The notes: a model not told the origin generated them from the letters alone. A stretch of DNA of 64,000 nucleotides from Takakia lepidozioides (GCA_030704615.1 CM060733.1:2730001-2794000), one strand, 5' to 3'; positions 44,422 through 57,625 are shown, counted from the stretch's first letter. Numbers and translations: made by a program.

Positions 44422-47400
44422 CTCGAGAAAGATGAGCTCGTATTTGTGAGTGTCAGATACGAGTTAGTTGTAGCACTTGTGGTTTTTGCTTGAGAATGAG
44501 AGAAACCAGGTTGTTATGCAAGGAGCACCATGGAGCTCTTGGTTGTCAGAAGTAGAGGCGATGTGGGTTACGAGGTGGTAGACCTTGGCATTCGATCTTC
44601 AGCTTCAGAGATGACAGCACCATGCTGCAGGTAATTCCAGAGCACCTTGATGGTTTCAGATTGTGTACATGCATGAGCAAGCACAATTGGGAAGAGGACC
44701 AGTCAAGAGCAGGTTAGAGTGGCTTTGGTGGCAAAGGTGAGAACTGGACTTGGGAATGCGAGCTTTCATTGTATGAAGGATTGCAAGACCAAACAAAAGG
44801 GCTGATTTGGCTTGGGGCAAATCAGTGCACTTTGTGGAGTATGTTGAGATTGGGTTTCAATCTCGAGCTTCAGCATTGAGAGGGCTCTTGTCATGACAAG
44901 AGCAGGGCTAGAACAGGAGCTAAGAGGTGCGGCAAGGCCATGGAATGTGCACCTAGGGTTTCAGAGCTTGGAAGAAGAGCTCTTGCACCACAAGAGAAGT
45001 GTCTTGTGGCTGGAAATGTAAGCCTTAGGGTTTCAAGAGCTTGGCAAAGGCTGTGGAGTGCTTAGTCTTTGTCTTAGAGAGCATCAGGGAGCCAAGGCGC
45101 CAAGATAGGGGGCTGATACCTCTTGTGTGAAGGGGTTGCATATGTGGAGCATGTATTCAGCTCATTGAAACTTCCATCTTCAAGCTTGGAGGGCAAGCAA
45201 GGAAGAGGGAAGGGCTGACTTCCCTTATGTGAGGGCAATGCATGTGTGGAGCATGCGTTCAGCCTGTTGAAGGCTTGTGCTTTCAGGTTTGGGAGTGCAA
45301 GAAAGGAAAGAAGGGGCTGGTTTCCCTGTAGGGCATGTGTGGAGCATGCTTTCAGCCCGCTGAAGCTTGTATTTTCAGGTTTGTGGGTGCAAGAAATGAA
45401 GCAAAGGGGCTGATTATCTGGTGGTGAGAGTGGGGCATGTGTGGAGCATGCCTTCAGCCCATTGAGGCTCTTATTTTCAAGCTTTAGAGAGCTAGAATGG
45501 AAGGGCTAGGGCTGGTTCCCACTTGGGTGAAAGAAAAGCACTTGTAGGGCATATGTAAGGTGGGGTTTCAACCTCAAGCCTAGATAGAGCATGGCTCTTG
45601 AAGTGGCAGGTGTAGGGGGCTGGAATAGGCTCTAAGACAGATGCTATGGCCAAGGAAAACGCTTGAATGATTGCTCACAAGGGCTGGAAACCAGCAAGGC
45701 TTGGTTGTTTGCCATTGAGTTTAGTGGCGTGTTTGGGGAGTCTAAGTGAGAAAGAAGGCTTGGTTTGTGGCAACCATCTTCCTCATGGCTTAGGGCTACT
45801 ATTGGTGGTGTGTGGGAGCCGAAAGAGCAATCAAGCATCGACATCCACACAACCTCTTCCACAAGGTGCAGGGACTTCCTCTGGTCCAGTCATGCAGAAG
45901 TTACCATCGCAACCTAATGTGAATTGGATACACGCCGAACTGTCAAACATGCCAAAAGAGGAGGAACATGAGGAGAACACATGTAGCTTGGCGTGGCTAA
46001 ACCCTTGGAGAAATGGCTAAACTGCCATGAGTGGCCATGGATGGGGCTGTGACGGGCTGTGACCTGTGGCCTTGGGGGCTGTGACAGGCTGTGACATGTG
46101 GCCTTTGGGGCTGTGACGGGCTGTGATAGGCTGTGGGTCTGTGACCCTGTGACCTGTGTAGGGCTGTGACAGGCTGTGACCTGTGGCTTTTGGGGCTGTG
46201 ACGGGCTGTGGCCTGTGTGGGGCTGTGACGGCTGTGACCAGTGATCTGTGTAGGCTTGTGCTGGTCTGTGGTGGCCCGTGTTGACCTGTGGACGGCCTGT
46301 GCTGACTCGTGGACGACCTGTGCTGACTTGTGGAGGCATTGGTGGACTGCCTAAGGACTGGCATGTGGTCTTGAAGGCCGAATTTTGAAGCTCGTGGAGG
46401 GCGGTTTGAGGAGGTGCACCAAGTTTGTAAAGGTGTGTATTTTCAGATTTGTTTTTGTGAGCTTCATGAAGAAAATGGAGCTTGTTGGGCAGCATATAGC
46501 TTGCTTGTTGAGTTGGAGGCACTTCTAGTAGGCCGGGAGAGCTCAGGAGTGTTGGGCGACAGGGCTGATGGCTCCGCAGAAGCCATAGCTCGTCGGCAGC
46601 AGGTACTGGAGCAAACCCGAGCTCGGGAACGCGTGGGAACGCGTGGGATCGCCCCGGGAACTCATGGGAACTCGTTGGGAGTTCCATGGAACACAGGGAA
46701 TAGTGGCCGTGATGGGCCGTTGGGGCGGTATCACGAGATACCACGATCCCAAGTTGTGATGGTTGACCGTGACCGTTGACCGAAAAGAGTTTTTTTCCAC
46801 TCGTTTCGTGGGACCTTGATGGGGAGGTTGGGCTCTAAAGAACAACGGTTCTGAGCTAGCTGATCCGGCAGAAAAGTCAAAATTGCCTCCCTGTTGCAGT
46901 TTAACAAAGGGGATTACTCCCCTGCAGGTAATCTTTTCTGGTTTTCAGCCCAATTCTTAACCATGGGGGAGACCAGCCTGCAGGTAATTCCTTTGGACAG
47001 AATGTTGTTGGGGCCTATATGTACCTCTATTTGCTCCATTTTTTAACCTTCAGCGAATGTGGTTTCCTGAGGTGGTTCCATTCGGAGGAATGACTGGTGG
47101 ACGTAAGGAGGCACTGGCGGACCCGTGGAGGCTTGCATGGGGCCTTGGAGGCCAAGTTTCATGAGCTCGTGGAGGGCGGTTTGAGGAGTGTCTACAGGAT
47201 GCTCTCATGGTCATGCAAGTGAGAGAAGAGAGGAAAAAAGAGGGTGTTGGGATGAGAGCGTGTTGGGGATAGACATTGCTTTAGTTTCCTTTCCTCGTAG
47301 CTTTCCACCTTCTCTGTAGGCCGAGACCTTTCCGTAGGTGGAGGCAAGAGTCAGTCCAGGTTTGGGCTGGGTTGCAGGAGCGACACTGTGGAGTTGTTTT

Positions 47401-47780
47401 TGGTGTGGGGGAGTTGTTGTTTTCATTCTTGTGTTTGGATCCCCTCCACACCTGCATGCTTGATTGTACGTCTTGCTAGTTTTGTGTGGGCGCTTGATTT
47501 TATAGGCGGTTGACTCGGGCTTGATCGCCGATCCGACCCTAGAGCATGCTGTCGATGGTGAGGTTGGGTTGATGACCAGTCAGACCATCTTTGTTTCTCC
47601 TCTGGTGAGGTTGGAGGTGATGACCAGCCAACCATAGGAGTGTCTGCGGTGGATACAGGTGCAGGTGCAGGCTATGTTAGGAACCTAGTATTCCAAACCA
47701 TAAGCCGCATCAGGTTCTCTACCCGGTTACCTTGTGGAGAGGGGATTAGAGACAGGTTCATGACCGGTTGAGTGTCAGTT
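44422..47780 (+). repeat. Leader region with tandem repeats
   Basis: No protein domain is seen. There are about four tandem copies of a 105-bp unit (core CATGTGTGGAGCATGC.TTCAGCC) at 45110-45535; a GGCTGTGAC minisatellite at 46035-46330; and a 60-bp direct repeat (core GCTCGTGGAGGGCGGTTTGAGGA split by variants) at 46352-46413 and 47128-47190. It lies between LTR-like repeat L and gag and is best read as a long non-coding leader, possibly with older insertions. Confidence 0.5.
46035..46330 (+). repeat. GGCTGTGAC minisatellite, site 1
   Basis: Degenerate head-to-tail units of GGCTGTGAC with longer-period variants (GGGCTGTGACAGGCTGTGAC). The same motif family recurs at 49725-50025 and 54495-54700. 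Confidence 0.85.
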
Positions 47781-47784
47781 TGTC

Positions 47785-49205
47785 AACACGGAGGTGCCAC
47801 TAATTATTGGGGAAAGTGCCGGTACGAGCACTAGCGATACTAGCGGGTATACGAGACGAGGTGTGCGGTTTAGGCCACCTTCACCTCCTGTGTCTTCTAC
47901 GGAAGGTTCTGATTCGGATTGTGAATCAGAAGGACTCACACCGGCGGTGCAAGTTGTTTACTTGCCATTGTTGTGGGACACAATGGAGGAGATGTATGGA
48001 GCCACCAAGGGGCCACGAAGGTACTCTAGGGCGGTGGGCACCATTGAGTTGGATGATTTTATCCAAGAGTTTGATAGTTGGTGTGACTTGCAACAAATGC
48101 GCAATCCACAGCTGTTTACGCCTTTTATGGCATGGAAGGGGTTGTTTCAGCACCTTGAGATGATTACCATGAGTTTAGGCGGGGGCACAATATTGAGATC
48201 AAGGAGTGGAGGATGTACTGGTCACCCGACTATGTCTCCATCACTAGAGGCACTAGAGGTACAAGGGCAGCAGCCACAGCGACAGCTACACCAGCAGCCC
48301 TACCAGTAGCTACAACAGCAGCTTCCACAAGCAATAGTGAGACTAGTGGTACATCAACTACAACGTCCACCCAAGCTACTGCTGCACCAGCACCAGTGGC
48401 GGTGCCTGCCTTCAACCCTGTTGTGGAGTTCTTCGAAGAGTTGAGAAGGAACTACCAAGGAGTGAGGATAGAGAAGTTGAGGAGCTTGCAAGAGTTCCAA
48501 CGGAAGCCTACTGAGAGCTTGAGGGAGGCTTTCACTCGCATGAGGCGCTTGATTAATGTAACCCAAGGGGTTACGGAGGCTCAGGCAGTCCAATTCTGGT
48601 ATGGGATATTGGACAAAGAGCTAAGGAGAAGGGTGCAGGATGCAATTCTCCTACAAGCGGCCCAACCCACCTTAGCAAATGTGTTTTTGCTGGCAAAGCG
48701 GATAGAGCTCAACATGGTGGAGGAACGAGTGGTCATGGTGGGATTTGCTAAGGAGGCACCACGGGGTAGTGGTGCTCCTAGCCAGCCACTACCTCAACGT
48801 GCTCAAGGCAACAAGGGAGCTCAGGTGAAGCCTAGGGAAGGACAGAGAGGACCTCAGATGCAGGGGTCTCTCCCTTCATTTGCAAGCCAACAACGGACGG
48901 ATGTGGTGTGCTGGACATGTGGAGGACCCCATGTCAAGAAGGATTGCCCAGAAGGAGACAATGGTTTGGCACCGGCATAGCCTGCACAAGTGCAGTGTGG
49001 GCATTGTGGCAAGTACGGGCATGGAGAGGCCCAGTGCTATGGTTTGCATCCTGAGTTGCGCCCAGGCCAGTTCCAAGGGAACAATGGTGGCCGGGGGCGA
49101 GGTGTGTCGAGCGGCTTTTACTCACCCATCCCTTCGCTATCCGAGGTGGAAACTCCAAGATAGAAGAGTTGGATATCTCTAAGCACTCAGCCCGCTCAGA
49201 ACAAT
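47785..49205 (+). pseudogene. Gypsy-type gag with two zinc knuckles (methyltransferase-element gag?)
   Basis: Retrotransposon gag. An N-terminal domain (LDDFIQEFDSWCDLQ), a frameshift near 48215, then a gag core (RSLQEFQRKPTESLREAFTR), then two CCHC knuckles (about 48909-48947, a short CX2CX3HX4C form, and about 48996-49037, CX2CX4HX4C) separated by an in-frame TAG at 48978. It has no protease or RT behind it before the opposite-strand element begins. A plus-strand pol of gypsy type resumes at 57250, so the two may be halves of one element. No clear ATG is visible: the open frame begins near GTG 47794. Confidence 0.8.
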
Positions 49206-49724
49206 CAGTCATGACCTGCAGCTAGTGAATCATGGTTGTGCTTCCTATTTGTATTCTTTCCTGCCTTCATGTTATCAATTTATCTTACCGTGTATACTGA
49301 AGCATCAGATTGCTTCAGTATCTACTAAGTTTCAGTTAATCATGCATTCATTCCACAGCTACTCTCGTGTCTCTCTACACAGTATGTTTGCATCGATTTA
49401 GTATCGGATTAAGATTAATCATGTATCATGCTTATGCCATGGTGTCTCTATTCTATCCTACTGTATAATTCTACAGCTTGCATGAACTAAGCCTCATTCA
49501 AGTCATCATCTCCTCTACACTGTTTTCCGCTCTCTGTTATGTCTCCTCTTCTCCTGAACAAGTCGTCCTCCTCAAGCAGTGATCCCCTTCCCGTTGCCGC
49601 TCTCCTAATCTACCCGCAAGCTGTTCTAACCACCTAACTAACTAACCGTCACCCCTGAAGTAACACGTTCCCTCTGCAGATGTCGTTCCCACATAGTCGT
49701 TCCCTGTCAATGATAACTGTTCCC
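49206..49724. other. Junction region without a recognised gene
   Basis: Pyrimidine-rich sequence between gag and the minisatellite. It contains the boundary of the minus-strand gypsy fragment but no LTR ends that I can pin down. Confidence 0.4.
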
Positions 49725-50025
49725 CATGTACTGTGACAGGCTGTGTCAAGTTGTGTCGGGCTGTGACTGACTGTGCGAAGTTGTGTCGGGCTGTGTGAAG
49801 CTGTGTCGGGCTGTGTAAAGCTGTGTTGGGCTGTGACTGGCTGTGTGAAGCTGTGTCGGGCTGTGTAAAGCTATGTCGGGCTGTGTGAAGCTGTGCGAAG
49901 CTGTGTCAGGCTGCGACTGGCTGTGACGGGCTGTATCGGGCTGTGACTGGCTGTGCGAAGCTATGTCGGGCTGTGTGAAGCTGTGTCAGGCTGTGTGGAG
50001 CTGTGTCGGGCTGTGTAACCCCCTT
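49725..50025 (+). repeat. GGCTGTGTxxxGCTGTG minisatellite, site 2
   Basis: Head-to-tail units such as GGGCTGTGTGAAGCTGTGTC, a variant of the motif at 46035 and 54495. Confidence 0.88.
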
Positions 50026-50111
50026 AAAGCCTGCTCTTGCCATCCCTAAGACTTCTGTTGGTCTCAGTCTGCGCAAAAATCAAGGGTACCCCATAGAACC
50101 CGTAAAAGCGT

Positions 50112-53100
50112 CTAAGTCCCAAGCAGCCCTCTAACATTACCCCTCCCCCTCTCAAAAAATCGTGTCCTCACGGTATACTGTTTGGGATTAGCAAACCTTT
50201 GTAAGCGAGCACCCTTCTGACAGTGAGAGTCTCGTGAAGGACTCCATGTGCGAGCCCGAGTCCTGTCACTGACTGCTGGAAATGATTGAGCACTACCTGG
50301 AAATGTCCGACCCTTCTTTGGCTGATAACGAGGTAACCTCTCAGGCATAGGAGATCCCCGTCGTTTCTTCACTGCCATCTGAAGTACATAGTCCTCTGCC
50401 ATGTCAAAAGAGTCATATGAAGAAACAGTAGTATCAAAATCCTCGTCCCCCCTTAGGTGTTTTAATGGCCGAACTTTAAGTGGAATCCTGTGTGGCATAC
50501 AATGTGGTCCCACCATGTCTGGAAGTTTAAACTGTACAACTTGTTGTAAGCGCTTGCAAGCAAAATTAATGAACGCCCTGAACTCCTTATCCGTATAGGT
50601 GAGAGGTGTGCCAATGACTTTGGAACAGTGTAAGTATTTCCAGGCTTCATGTCCCTTAAAGAAAATATCCTCAGGGCCAAATTTCTGTGTTGTCAAATTG
50701 TTCCAAGCTGAATTAAACCATGAACGAAGTTGGGAATCCTTTTGCATCATAACTTTTGCATCATATAGGTACATATGAGGTGGCATTGAAGGTAAGACCC
50801 AATGATCCCCACTGGAATAACTCAGAAATCATGATTGCATCTTCTGCTGCTCAATGTGATAGCGTGCCAGAAAATAAGCAGCATGGTATAATCCACAGCC
50901 CATGACAATACTGGATACCTCCTTGGTCTTGGTATAGATGTACCCATGTACAACCTAGAAGGCAATTAATTCTTTCAGCATGGTACCTGCTTCAGACCAG
51001 TACCTTGCAAAGGCTTGCAAAGGGATGATCCTCAATGGGTCGATTGTTCGGAAGAACCTTAGTCCGAGTTGCCACCGGCAACCAAATGCGCATCATCTGG
51101 TAGTAATGTGCCAACGACTGCGGAGGACTAAATTCCTTCCAAGCCAAATCCAGCACAATGGGAATTTGGTTGAAGGGCATAATCATAGCCCGACTGTACT
51201 CCCGTGCAGCAGAAGTCCTAAGTGGGTTAAAAGCAGCATCCCCCCATACCTCAGGCTGTGGTTTGGTTGTAGTAGCAACAGGGTCAGCTACCTGCACAGG
51301 CACCTGCTGTGATATTGGTACCACTGGCCCTTCTACCACTGGCATCTCCTGTACCCCCTGCGAAGAAGACTGAAAAATTAGAGTCCTGGCATGTGAATAA
51401 GTAGCCATCAGCTGCTCCTCAGGAACAAAGACTCTCTTGTCAATATTTGAACTCAAGTCATCCACTTGAGTTTGCAGGCCTTCCACGTCCTCCTGTAGCT
51501 CCACTATCATATTATAGACATTGTCTATAGTAATTGGGGCAATGTTCTGCACCTGCAATCTGAGCTCATTCATCTCGCCCTGGGTGAGCTTCCGTGGTGC
51601 TTTGCCTTCTACCGGTCCTTGTGCTAACCAGACCTACATAAGGTGGTTATCCACCAAGTCCTGTGTGGCACCCCTGAGAGTCTGCTCCTCCGTGAGTCTG
51701 TACACATCTAACTGCTGTTGTAAAGCCTCCATGCGCTTTGCATGAGGTTCAACCAGGCCTACATAGGCAGCAGCCAGATTATTGGCTTCCTTCCAAGCCT
51801 TGTTAGCCACAGAGAGTTCATTTCTATTGACCATGACTGTTTGTTGCAACTCCAGGATGTACCTCTCCTGGTCAGCCTCAACCTATCTGTATTGTTTGAA
51901 AGTATTCTCATTGCGACAGATTGTATCCTTCATATCAACAATGAGTTTCGCTTGCTCTATTATCTCAGCTTCTGCCCTTATACATCTCTCCCCTTGTCTA
52001 TTAACTTCTAATGCAGTTTGCTCTAGAGTAGTTGTGAGTGTAGCACATTGTATGGTCATCCTCTGATGTACTGCCTCCAACTCTGTATGTAGTACGTTCA
52101 CTTCTTGCAACTTGCCCTCATGCTTCACCTGCAATTGGTATAACTGTTGCTTATGTGCTTCATGCAATTGGTCCTGCTCGAGACATGCTTCAGTCAAATG
52201 TCCCTTGACCAACTGCAAGGCAACATTTGTGTCCTCCAACTCTTGCTGTAACTTGAGATTGACCTCCTCATCTACCTTGTTAGCACACTCAGTGGCAATT
52301 TGAGCCTCAAACTCCTTCCTGAGTTCCTCCCTCAAAGCTGCCAGTTGGGTAGATGGAACATGGGATTTCACATAAGTGCCCAACAAATTAAGTGTCCTGC
52401 TTATGGAACTCATAAGCATGGCCTGCTGGGGGTCATCATGGTGAACTTGCTGCCGTTCTCCCTGATCCTCCACAGTGTGATGCCTCACCAACCATTCAGG
52501 CCATTGCCCCACCAGATCCTCTTCCTGAACCACCTCATCCTCCACAGGTGCTGCAGTGTCATTATATTCTACCCCCGGTACCTCCGTCACATGTGTGGGT
52601 ATTACATGCACAGCAGGGTTTTCCCTGGACAAACGCTGCACCTCTGGAACCACTGATTCCCTTACCAAACCAGAGTTTTCATAGAGAAGGTCACCCTTCT
52701 CAATTTCGGCCACGACCTGCTCTATAGTGGGAATATCCAACCTTTCTCCGTCCAGAGCAATTGGGGGTGGTGTCACAGCATGTTCTAACTGCGGAACCTC
52801 TAAGACAATTGAGTCAACTGGCTGTGGTGGCTGTGGTATCAAATTGACTTTCTCTTCCCTTTCCGAAGGCCGTGCTTCCAATAATAACAGCCCTTTGTGC
52901 TGCTGTGCCCCATCCTGCACAAAAGCTTGGGAAACATCATCTTGCAGTTTCCGTGAAGCCAGTGGGTCCGCCACTACAGTCATACCCCGTTTTTGTCTCT
53001 TAGATTGGTGTTGCCCTGCCAGTCCACCCTCACTATGTGAAGAGCCCTGCTCTTCAATTGCAGTGGTTACTGCCTCAAACAGTCCCATCTCCTTACGTTC

Positions 53101-53868
53101 CCGAGTATCAAGTATGCAAGAGTCAAGAATGATTTGGGCAATGACTGGACCAGACACAATGATCGGAGACTTAGCAGCAGTGCCTTGTAACCTCTTCATC
53201 TCGTCGACCAGATCATTGTACATTAACTCCGCCCAAGCTACATCCTCTCCCCTCAAAGCTTTCAGGATCTCCTCTGTGAATGACCTGCTCAAATATTGTT
53301 GGTTCTGTTTCATGACAAACAGAACGTTCAATATTTGGCCAACTTCTCTGAGCCCTGGGTACTCGGCTTTGGTACAAGCATAACCTTGAGTCTTAAAGAA
53401 ACTCCCTTCTTGGAACAAATTCCCTATCTGGAATCTTGCCCTGTGCTCATCCACATCCACATGACCTGATGGCAAATCAAACAATTGCTGCAAGTAGTAA
53501 TTTCTATATCTACTCCCCTCACCGTCCGAGTCTCAAAGTTTTGAAGAAATTGAATCATATACTGCCAATGATGCAAGAACCAGTCCTTGCATAGCAAGCC
53601 CCTCCAATCGCAACTCCCTCAGCAGCTGCACTGCCTGCGGTGTAGCAATTGTTTGCTTCTGCAGAATCGTGGTGCTCTTCACCCTGATATCCTCCATTCC
53701 CCTCACTCTCTTCATTCTAGACAAACAAAAAGGCCTTGTTTGAAATAGCTGAAGGAAAGCTTGCAGGGCACAGAGCATAAAAGGTATGGTTGGCACAGAA
53801 TGGAACAGGTAAGTGCGTGTAAGCCTGTGGGGCTTGCAAGTATCGAGTGAGAGAAAATGTACTCTCAA
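50112..53868 (-). pseudogene. Long accessory ORF with coiled coil, downstream of the Tat-like pol
   Basis: Minus-strand coding remnant of more than 1,000 residues. It runs in one frame from about 53868 to 50992 with in-frame stops at about 53533, 51885 and 51635, then after a frameshift from 50786 to 50112. The middle (about 52400-51700) is a long coiled coil rich in Gln, Glu and Leu. The last part is basic and ends near RGRGNVRGLLGT. I recognise no enzyme. It sits 3' of a pol on the same strand, the place of extra ORFs in Tat/Athila-type elements, but it could also be the gag-like ORF of a separate element bounded by the two minisatellites. Confidence 0.5.
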
Positions 53869-53879
53869 TTCGTCCGTCC

Positions 53880-54490
53880 TTGCGCCACTGCGTGAGAAGT
53901 AAAACGAGTGTGTAATCCGTTACATCCGCCATAGCTACAAAGCTAGTGCTTTGATTGCCCCTCCCATCGAGACACTGGCTATTCGGAGCCACCCCGACTC
54001 TTCTGCTCATAACACTTCTAATTTCTTGTTCTTGTTTCTTGGAGGGAACCACCTGCATGAAATTCTCACTCCTGATTGGCTGTTGCCTGCTTAGGTAACT
54101 TCTTAATTCCACCCCCCTCCGTGGACATTCCCACCTGGAATGTCCAGTAGGACAACACATGTGGCATAGGTCCATCTTTTCTATACTCGGAAAGGGTTCC
54201 GTTACCCTTGCTCTGAATGCATTATTGGGCCCACAAATAGTCTTAGGTGATGTACCGGATAGGTATTTTGACGGCCCGATTTGTCCTCTTGCATGATGAG
54301 ACCCACTCTTGTAATTTATGCAGTGCAGTGTGCTGCGCCTTAGTGGCCACGTGTCCATTTCTAGACATGCCCCCGACTTCCCCTCTCCGTGTGGCATATT
54401 CTCCGAGTTTGACTTCCAAACTTCTTCTTCACTTGACGGCCACTTTTCTGACGTTAACCCGCGTCCACCTATCACTGACCCAATGGACTG
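53880..54490 (-). pseudogene. Zinc-knuckle coding piece
   Basis: Minus-strand frame with LCHMCCPTGHSRWECP (about 54165-54120), a CX2CX4HX4C zinc knuckle, followed by a basic stretch, then MADVTDYTLVLLLTQWRKDG. It lies between the pol fragment and the coiled-coil ORF in a different frame. It may be the start of the accessory protein or of a gag-like ORF. Confidence 0.5.
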
Positions 54491-54494
54491 TATA

Positions 54495-54700
54495 ACTCGC
54501 ATGGGCTGTGACAGGCTGTGTCTAACTGTGGTGAACTGTGATAGGTTGTGTGACACTGTGATGGGCTGTGATAAGCTGTGTCATGCTGTGTTGGGCTGTG
54601 ATAGGCTTTGTCACGTTGTGATGGGCTGTGATAGGCTGTGTCACGCTGTGATGGGCTGTGATAGGGTGTGTGGCACTGTGGTGGGCTGTGATATCTATGT
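54495..54700 (+). repeat. GGGCTGTGATAGGCTGTGT minisatellite, site 3
   Basis: About ten units. On the minus strand it is read through by the 3' end of the integrase frame, giving a YHSPSQxxTA-like repeat peptide. Confidence 0.88.
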
Positions 54701-57250
54701 GAACACCTGTACTTCCCGCCCTGGTCATACATGCTCGGCTCAGCGATAAGTGCTCCATACTCTGTTGGTATCACTGGCGCAGCCCGTAACTGTTTTTGCG
54801 TTTCAACATGCAAATCGTGCTGCAATGATTTGTCATGGATACCACTGTACCCCTTCAACTTATTGGCATTGACTCTTCCCAGCATTTCTTTGTTAATGGT
54901 TTGTAACATGACGGTGTTATTATCATACATCTTCTGTATGACATAAGGTCCTTTCCATGGTGATTTAAGCTTAGAAGCTTTAATCTTCCCCTTCTTCTGC
55001 AACCACAGTACCAAATCTCCCGTCTTAAAAGTCTTTAATTTACCTTCATCAAACTGATCCTTCCTCTTCATCTGAATTCTGATCATGTTATCAGCTGCAT
55101 CAGCACGTACTTCTTCCACATGGTATAATTCATGTTTCCTGACCTTAATTGAATCTTCCAATTCCATTCTCCTTCCCCATTCAGTTCTCATGGTAGGTAA
55201 CAAGAATTCCACTGGAAGTAAAGCTTTCATACCATAAACTAATTGGAATGGTGTATACTTAGTGGTGACTTTATATGAAGTCTTGTATGACCACAAAGCT
55301 GTCAGCAGCTTTGTATCCCAATCTGTTCTGTTTGCATTGACTATCTTAGCCAAGATAGTACATAGTATTTTGTTGGTAGCCTCTGCCTGCCCATTACCCT
55401 GTGGGTAATATGTTGTACTCTTCCTATGCACAATCATGAACTCTTTAGTCAATAGTTCAATGGTCTCATTAATGAAGTGATTTCCCTGGTCACTGATAAA
55501 TTCCAGGGGACAGCCAAATCGTGTAAGGATGTTCTCATACAGGAACCTTGCTGTGGACTTGGTTGTGTTGTCCCTCAGAGATTTAGCTTTCACCCACTTT
55601 GTAGTATAATCAGTGGCTGTGATTATATACTTGTTCTGTGTATTCTTGGCTGGTGGGTTAATTGGTCCAACAAAGTCTAGTCCCCATTTCTGAAATGGTT
55701 CAGTAGGCATCGTAGGATGCAAAGTCATCTTTCCAGATCTCTGCAATGGTCCTAGCCTCTGACACCCATCACAACTCTGACAATACTTGTGTACATCCTT
55801 GAACAAAGTAGACCACCAGTAACCTACAAGTAGTATCTTTCTACTGGTAGTCTCTTCTCCAAAATGACCTCCAGCCACTCCTTTATGAACTTCCTCCAAA
55901 ACTTTATTTATTTCATGGTGGTACAAGCATCGTTTAAGTACTCCATCAGGTCCTAGCTTATACATTCTGCCCCCTACCATAGTATAAGGTAAAGCCTTGA
56001 TAGCGATTCTCTTCCTCTGCTCCTTTCCATAACTAGGTGGGCACTAACCATGAGTAAGGTAGTATCTGATTGGCCACTTCCAATCTAACCAGTCATCTGC
56101 ACTTCCCTGCACCTCCACCGCAAATAGACTCGTATCAGGTAATTGGTCGTCTACTCCTGTGGCGGGCTCTCCTGTTGATAGGCGTGACAAGTGATGTGCC
56201 ACAAGATGCAAACGGCCAGGCTTGTAAACAACTTTGAACTCAAACTCGTGCAAGATTATTAACCACCTTGCTATCCTTCCACTTATCAAGGGTTTGTTCA
56301 CCAGATATATCAGAGCCTGGTGATCGACATAAAACATAAACTTCCTTCCCAATAGGTAATGCTTGAATTTCTTGACTGCATAAATCATTGCCAGTGCTTC
56401 TCTTTCAATTGTGCTATAGTTCCTTTCAGCACTGTTCATCAACCTGCTAGCATAGTACACAGGTGAATCTATATGGCCTGTAACATTTTGGGCTAACACT
56501 GCTCCCAACGCTTCTCCTGAGGCATCACAGTGAACATGAAATACTACATGCCAGTGAGGGTTAATTAGCACAGGTGTAGTTGTTATTGACAATGTAAGTT
56601 CCTCAAAAGCCTTTTCACATTCAGCTGTCCATGCAACCACTGCATCTTTCTTCGGAAGCTTGCTCAATGGTGCTGCTATCTGTGCATACTGTCTGACAAA
56701 TCTTCTGTAATAACTGGTTTGTCCAAGGAATCTCCTTAGACTCTTAACATTTACTGGTGGTGGAGAGGCTTTAATGGCCTCTATCTTTCTGGGATCCACA
56801 AGAAGTCCCCTCTTACACACAATGTGTCCCAAAAGCACCCCCGTGTTCATATAGAAAGTACACTTCTCTGGATTCAGGCCCAGACCTCTCATTCTACATC
56901 TGGCCAAACATAACTCCAATTAATGCAAGTGCTCATTCTTAGAGCTGTACACACTGAAATCATCCAAGAACTCATGCATGAAATCATCCAGATACTCATG
57001 AAAAGATTCACTTATCACTCTCTGAAAGGTTGCTGGTGCATTACAAAGTCCAAAAGGCATGACTTTGTATACATAAGCACCCTAGTCTGTGATGAAAGTT
57101 GTCTTTCCCTGGTTTTCTTCTGCCACTTGCACTTGATTATAACCACTGAAGCCATCCATGAATGAGTACATCTCATGGCCTGCCACAGTGTCCAATACCG
57201 CTTCTGTGAATGACAAAGGGAAAAGATCTTTCTTCGTACAAGCATTCAAC
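54700..57250 (-). pseudogene. Tat/Athila-like Ty3/gypsy pol fragment
   Basis: Minus strand, mostly one frame. RT starts abruptly at 57250 (LFPLSF, then SFMDGFSGYNQVQVAEENQG, MPFGLCNAPATFQRV and FLDDFSVYS as the active-site box). It continues into the thumb (SLRRFLGQTSYYRRF) and RNase H (HVHCDASGEALG, EREALAMIYAV, YVDHQALIYL). The integrase has an HHCC finger (HKGVAGGHFG to CQSCDGC), then a DDE core (LDFVGP, ISDQGNHF, YYPQGNGQAEATNK). The YPQGNGQAE motif and the lack of a chromodomain point to the OTA (Tat/Athila) group. In-frame stops at about 57082, 56922 and 56044. The gag, protease and RT N-terminus are missing at 57250, where the plus-strand methyltransferase element begins. Confidence 0.9.
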
Positions 57251-57489
57251 TAACAAGGTGGAGCAGCCCAGAGAGGACGAGGTGCAGACCAAGGGCAAGC
57301 TCAACATGGCCAAGGACGCGGAGGTCAGGGTGGTGACCAAGGCATGGCCAACCGGCTTCAGCAGCTAGAGCAGAGGCTCGCTGCCATGGCCACAGCTTAG
57401 GTGGTACCGGCTCCAAGGCCGGATGGTCCACCTCCTGCTCCTGAGGGAGGAGACTTAGGAGGCATGGGATTCATGTGCGGGGCAGCACA

Positions 57490-57625
57490 CTAGTGAGGGG
57501 TGCAACTACCACTACCACTACCACTATGGGGGGGGCTCCACTACCACTGGTGAGGGGTGCCACTACCACTACCACTGTGGGTGGGGCACCACTACCACTA
57601 CCACTATGAGCGGGGCAGCACTACC
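57490..57625 (+). repeat. CCACTA-rich minisatellite
   Basis: About three units of a roughly 45-bp repeat made of ACTACC triplet-pairs followed by a TATGGGGGGGGC-like G-rich spacer, at the junction between gag tail and protease linker of the element. Confidence 0.8.

Noticed and set aside
46017-46845. 276-codon minus-strand ORF over the 46-kb minisatellite
   Set aside because: The open frame comes from a stop-free short tandem repeat and encodes low-complexity sequence only.
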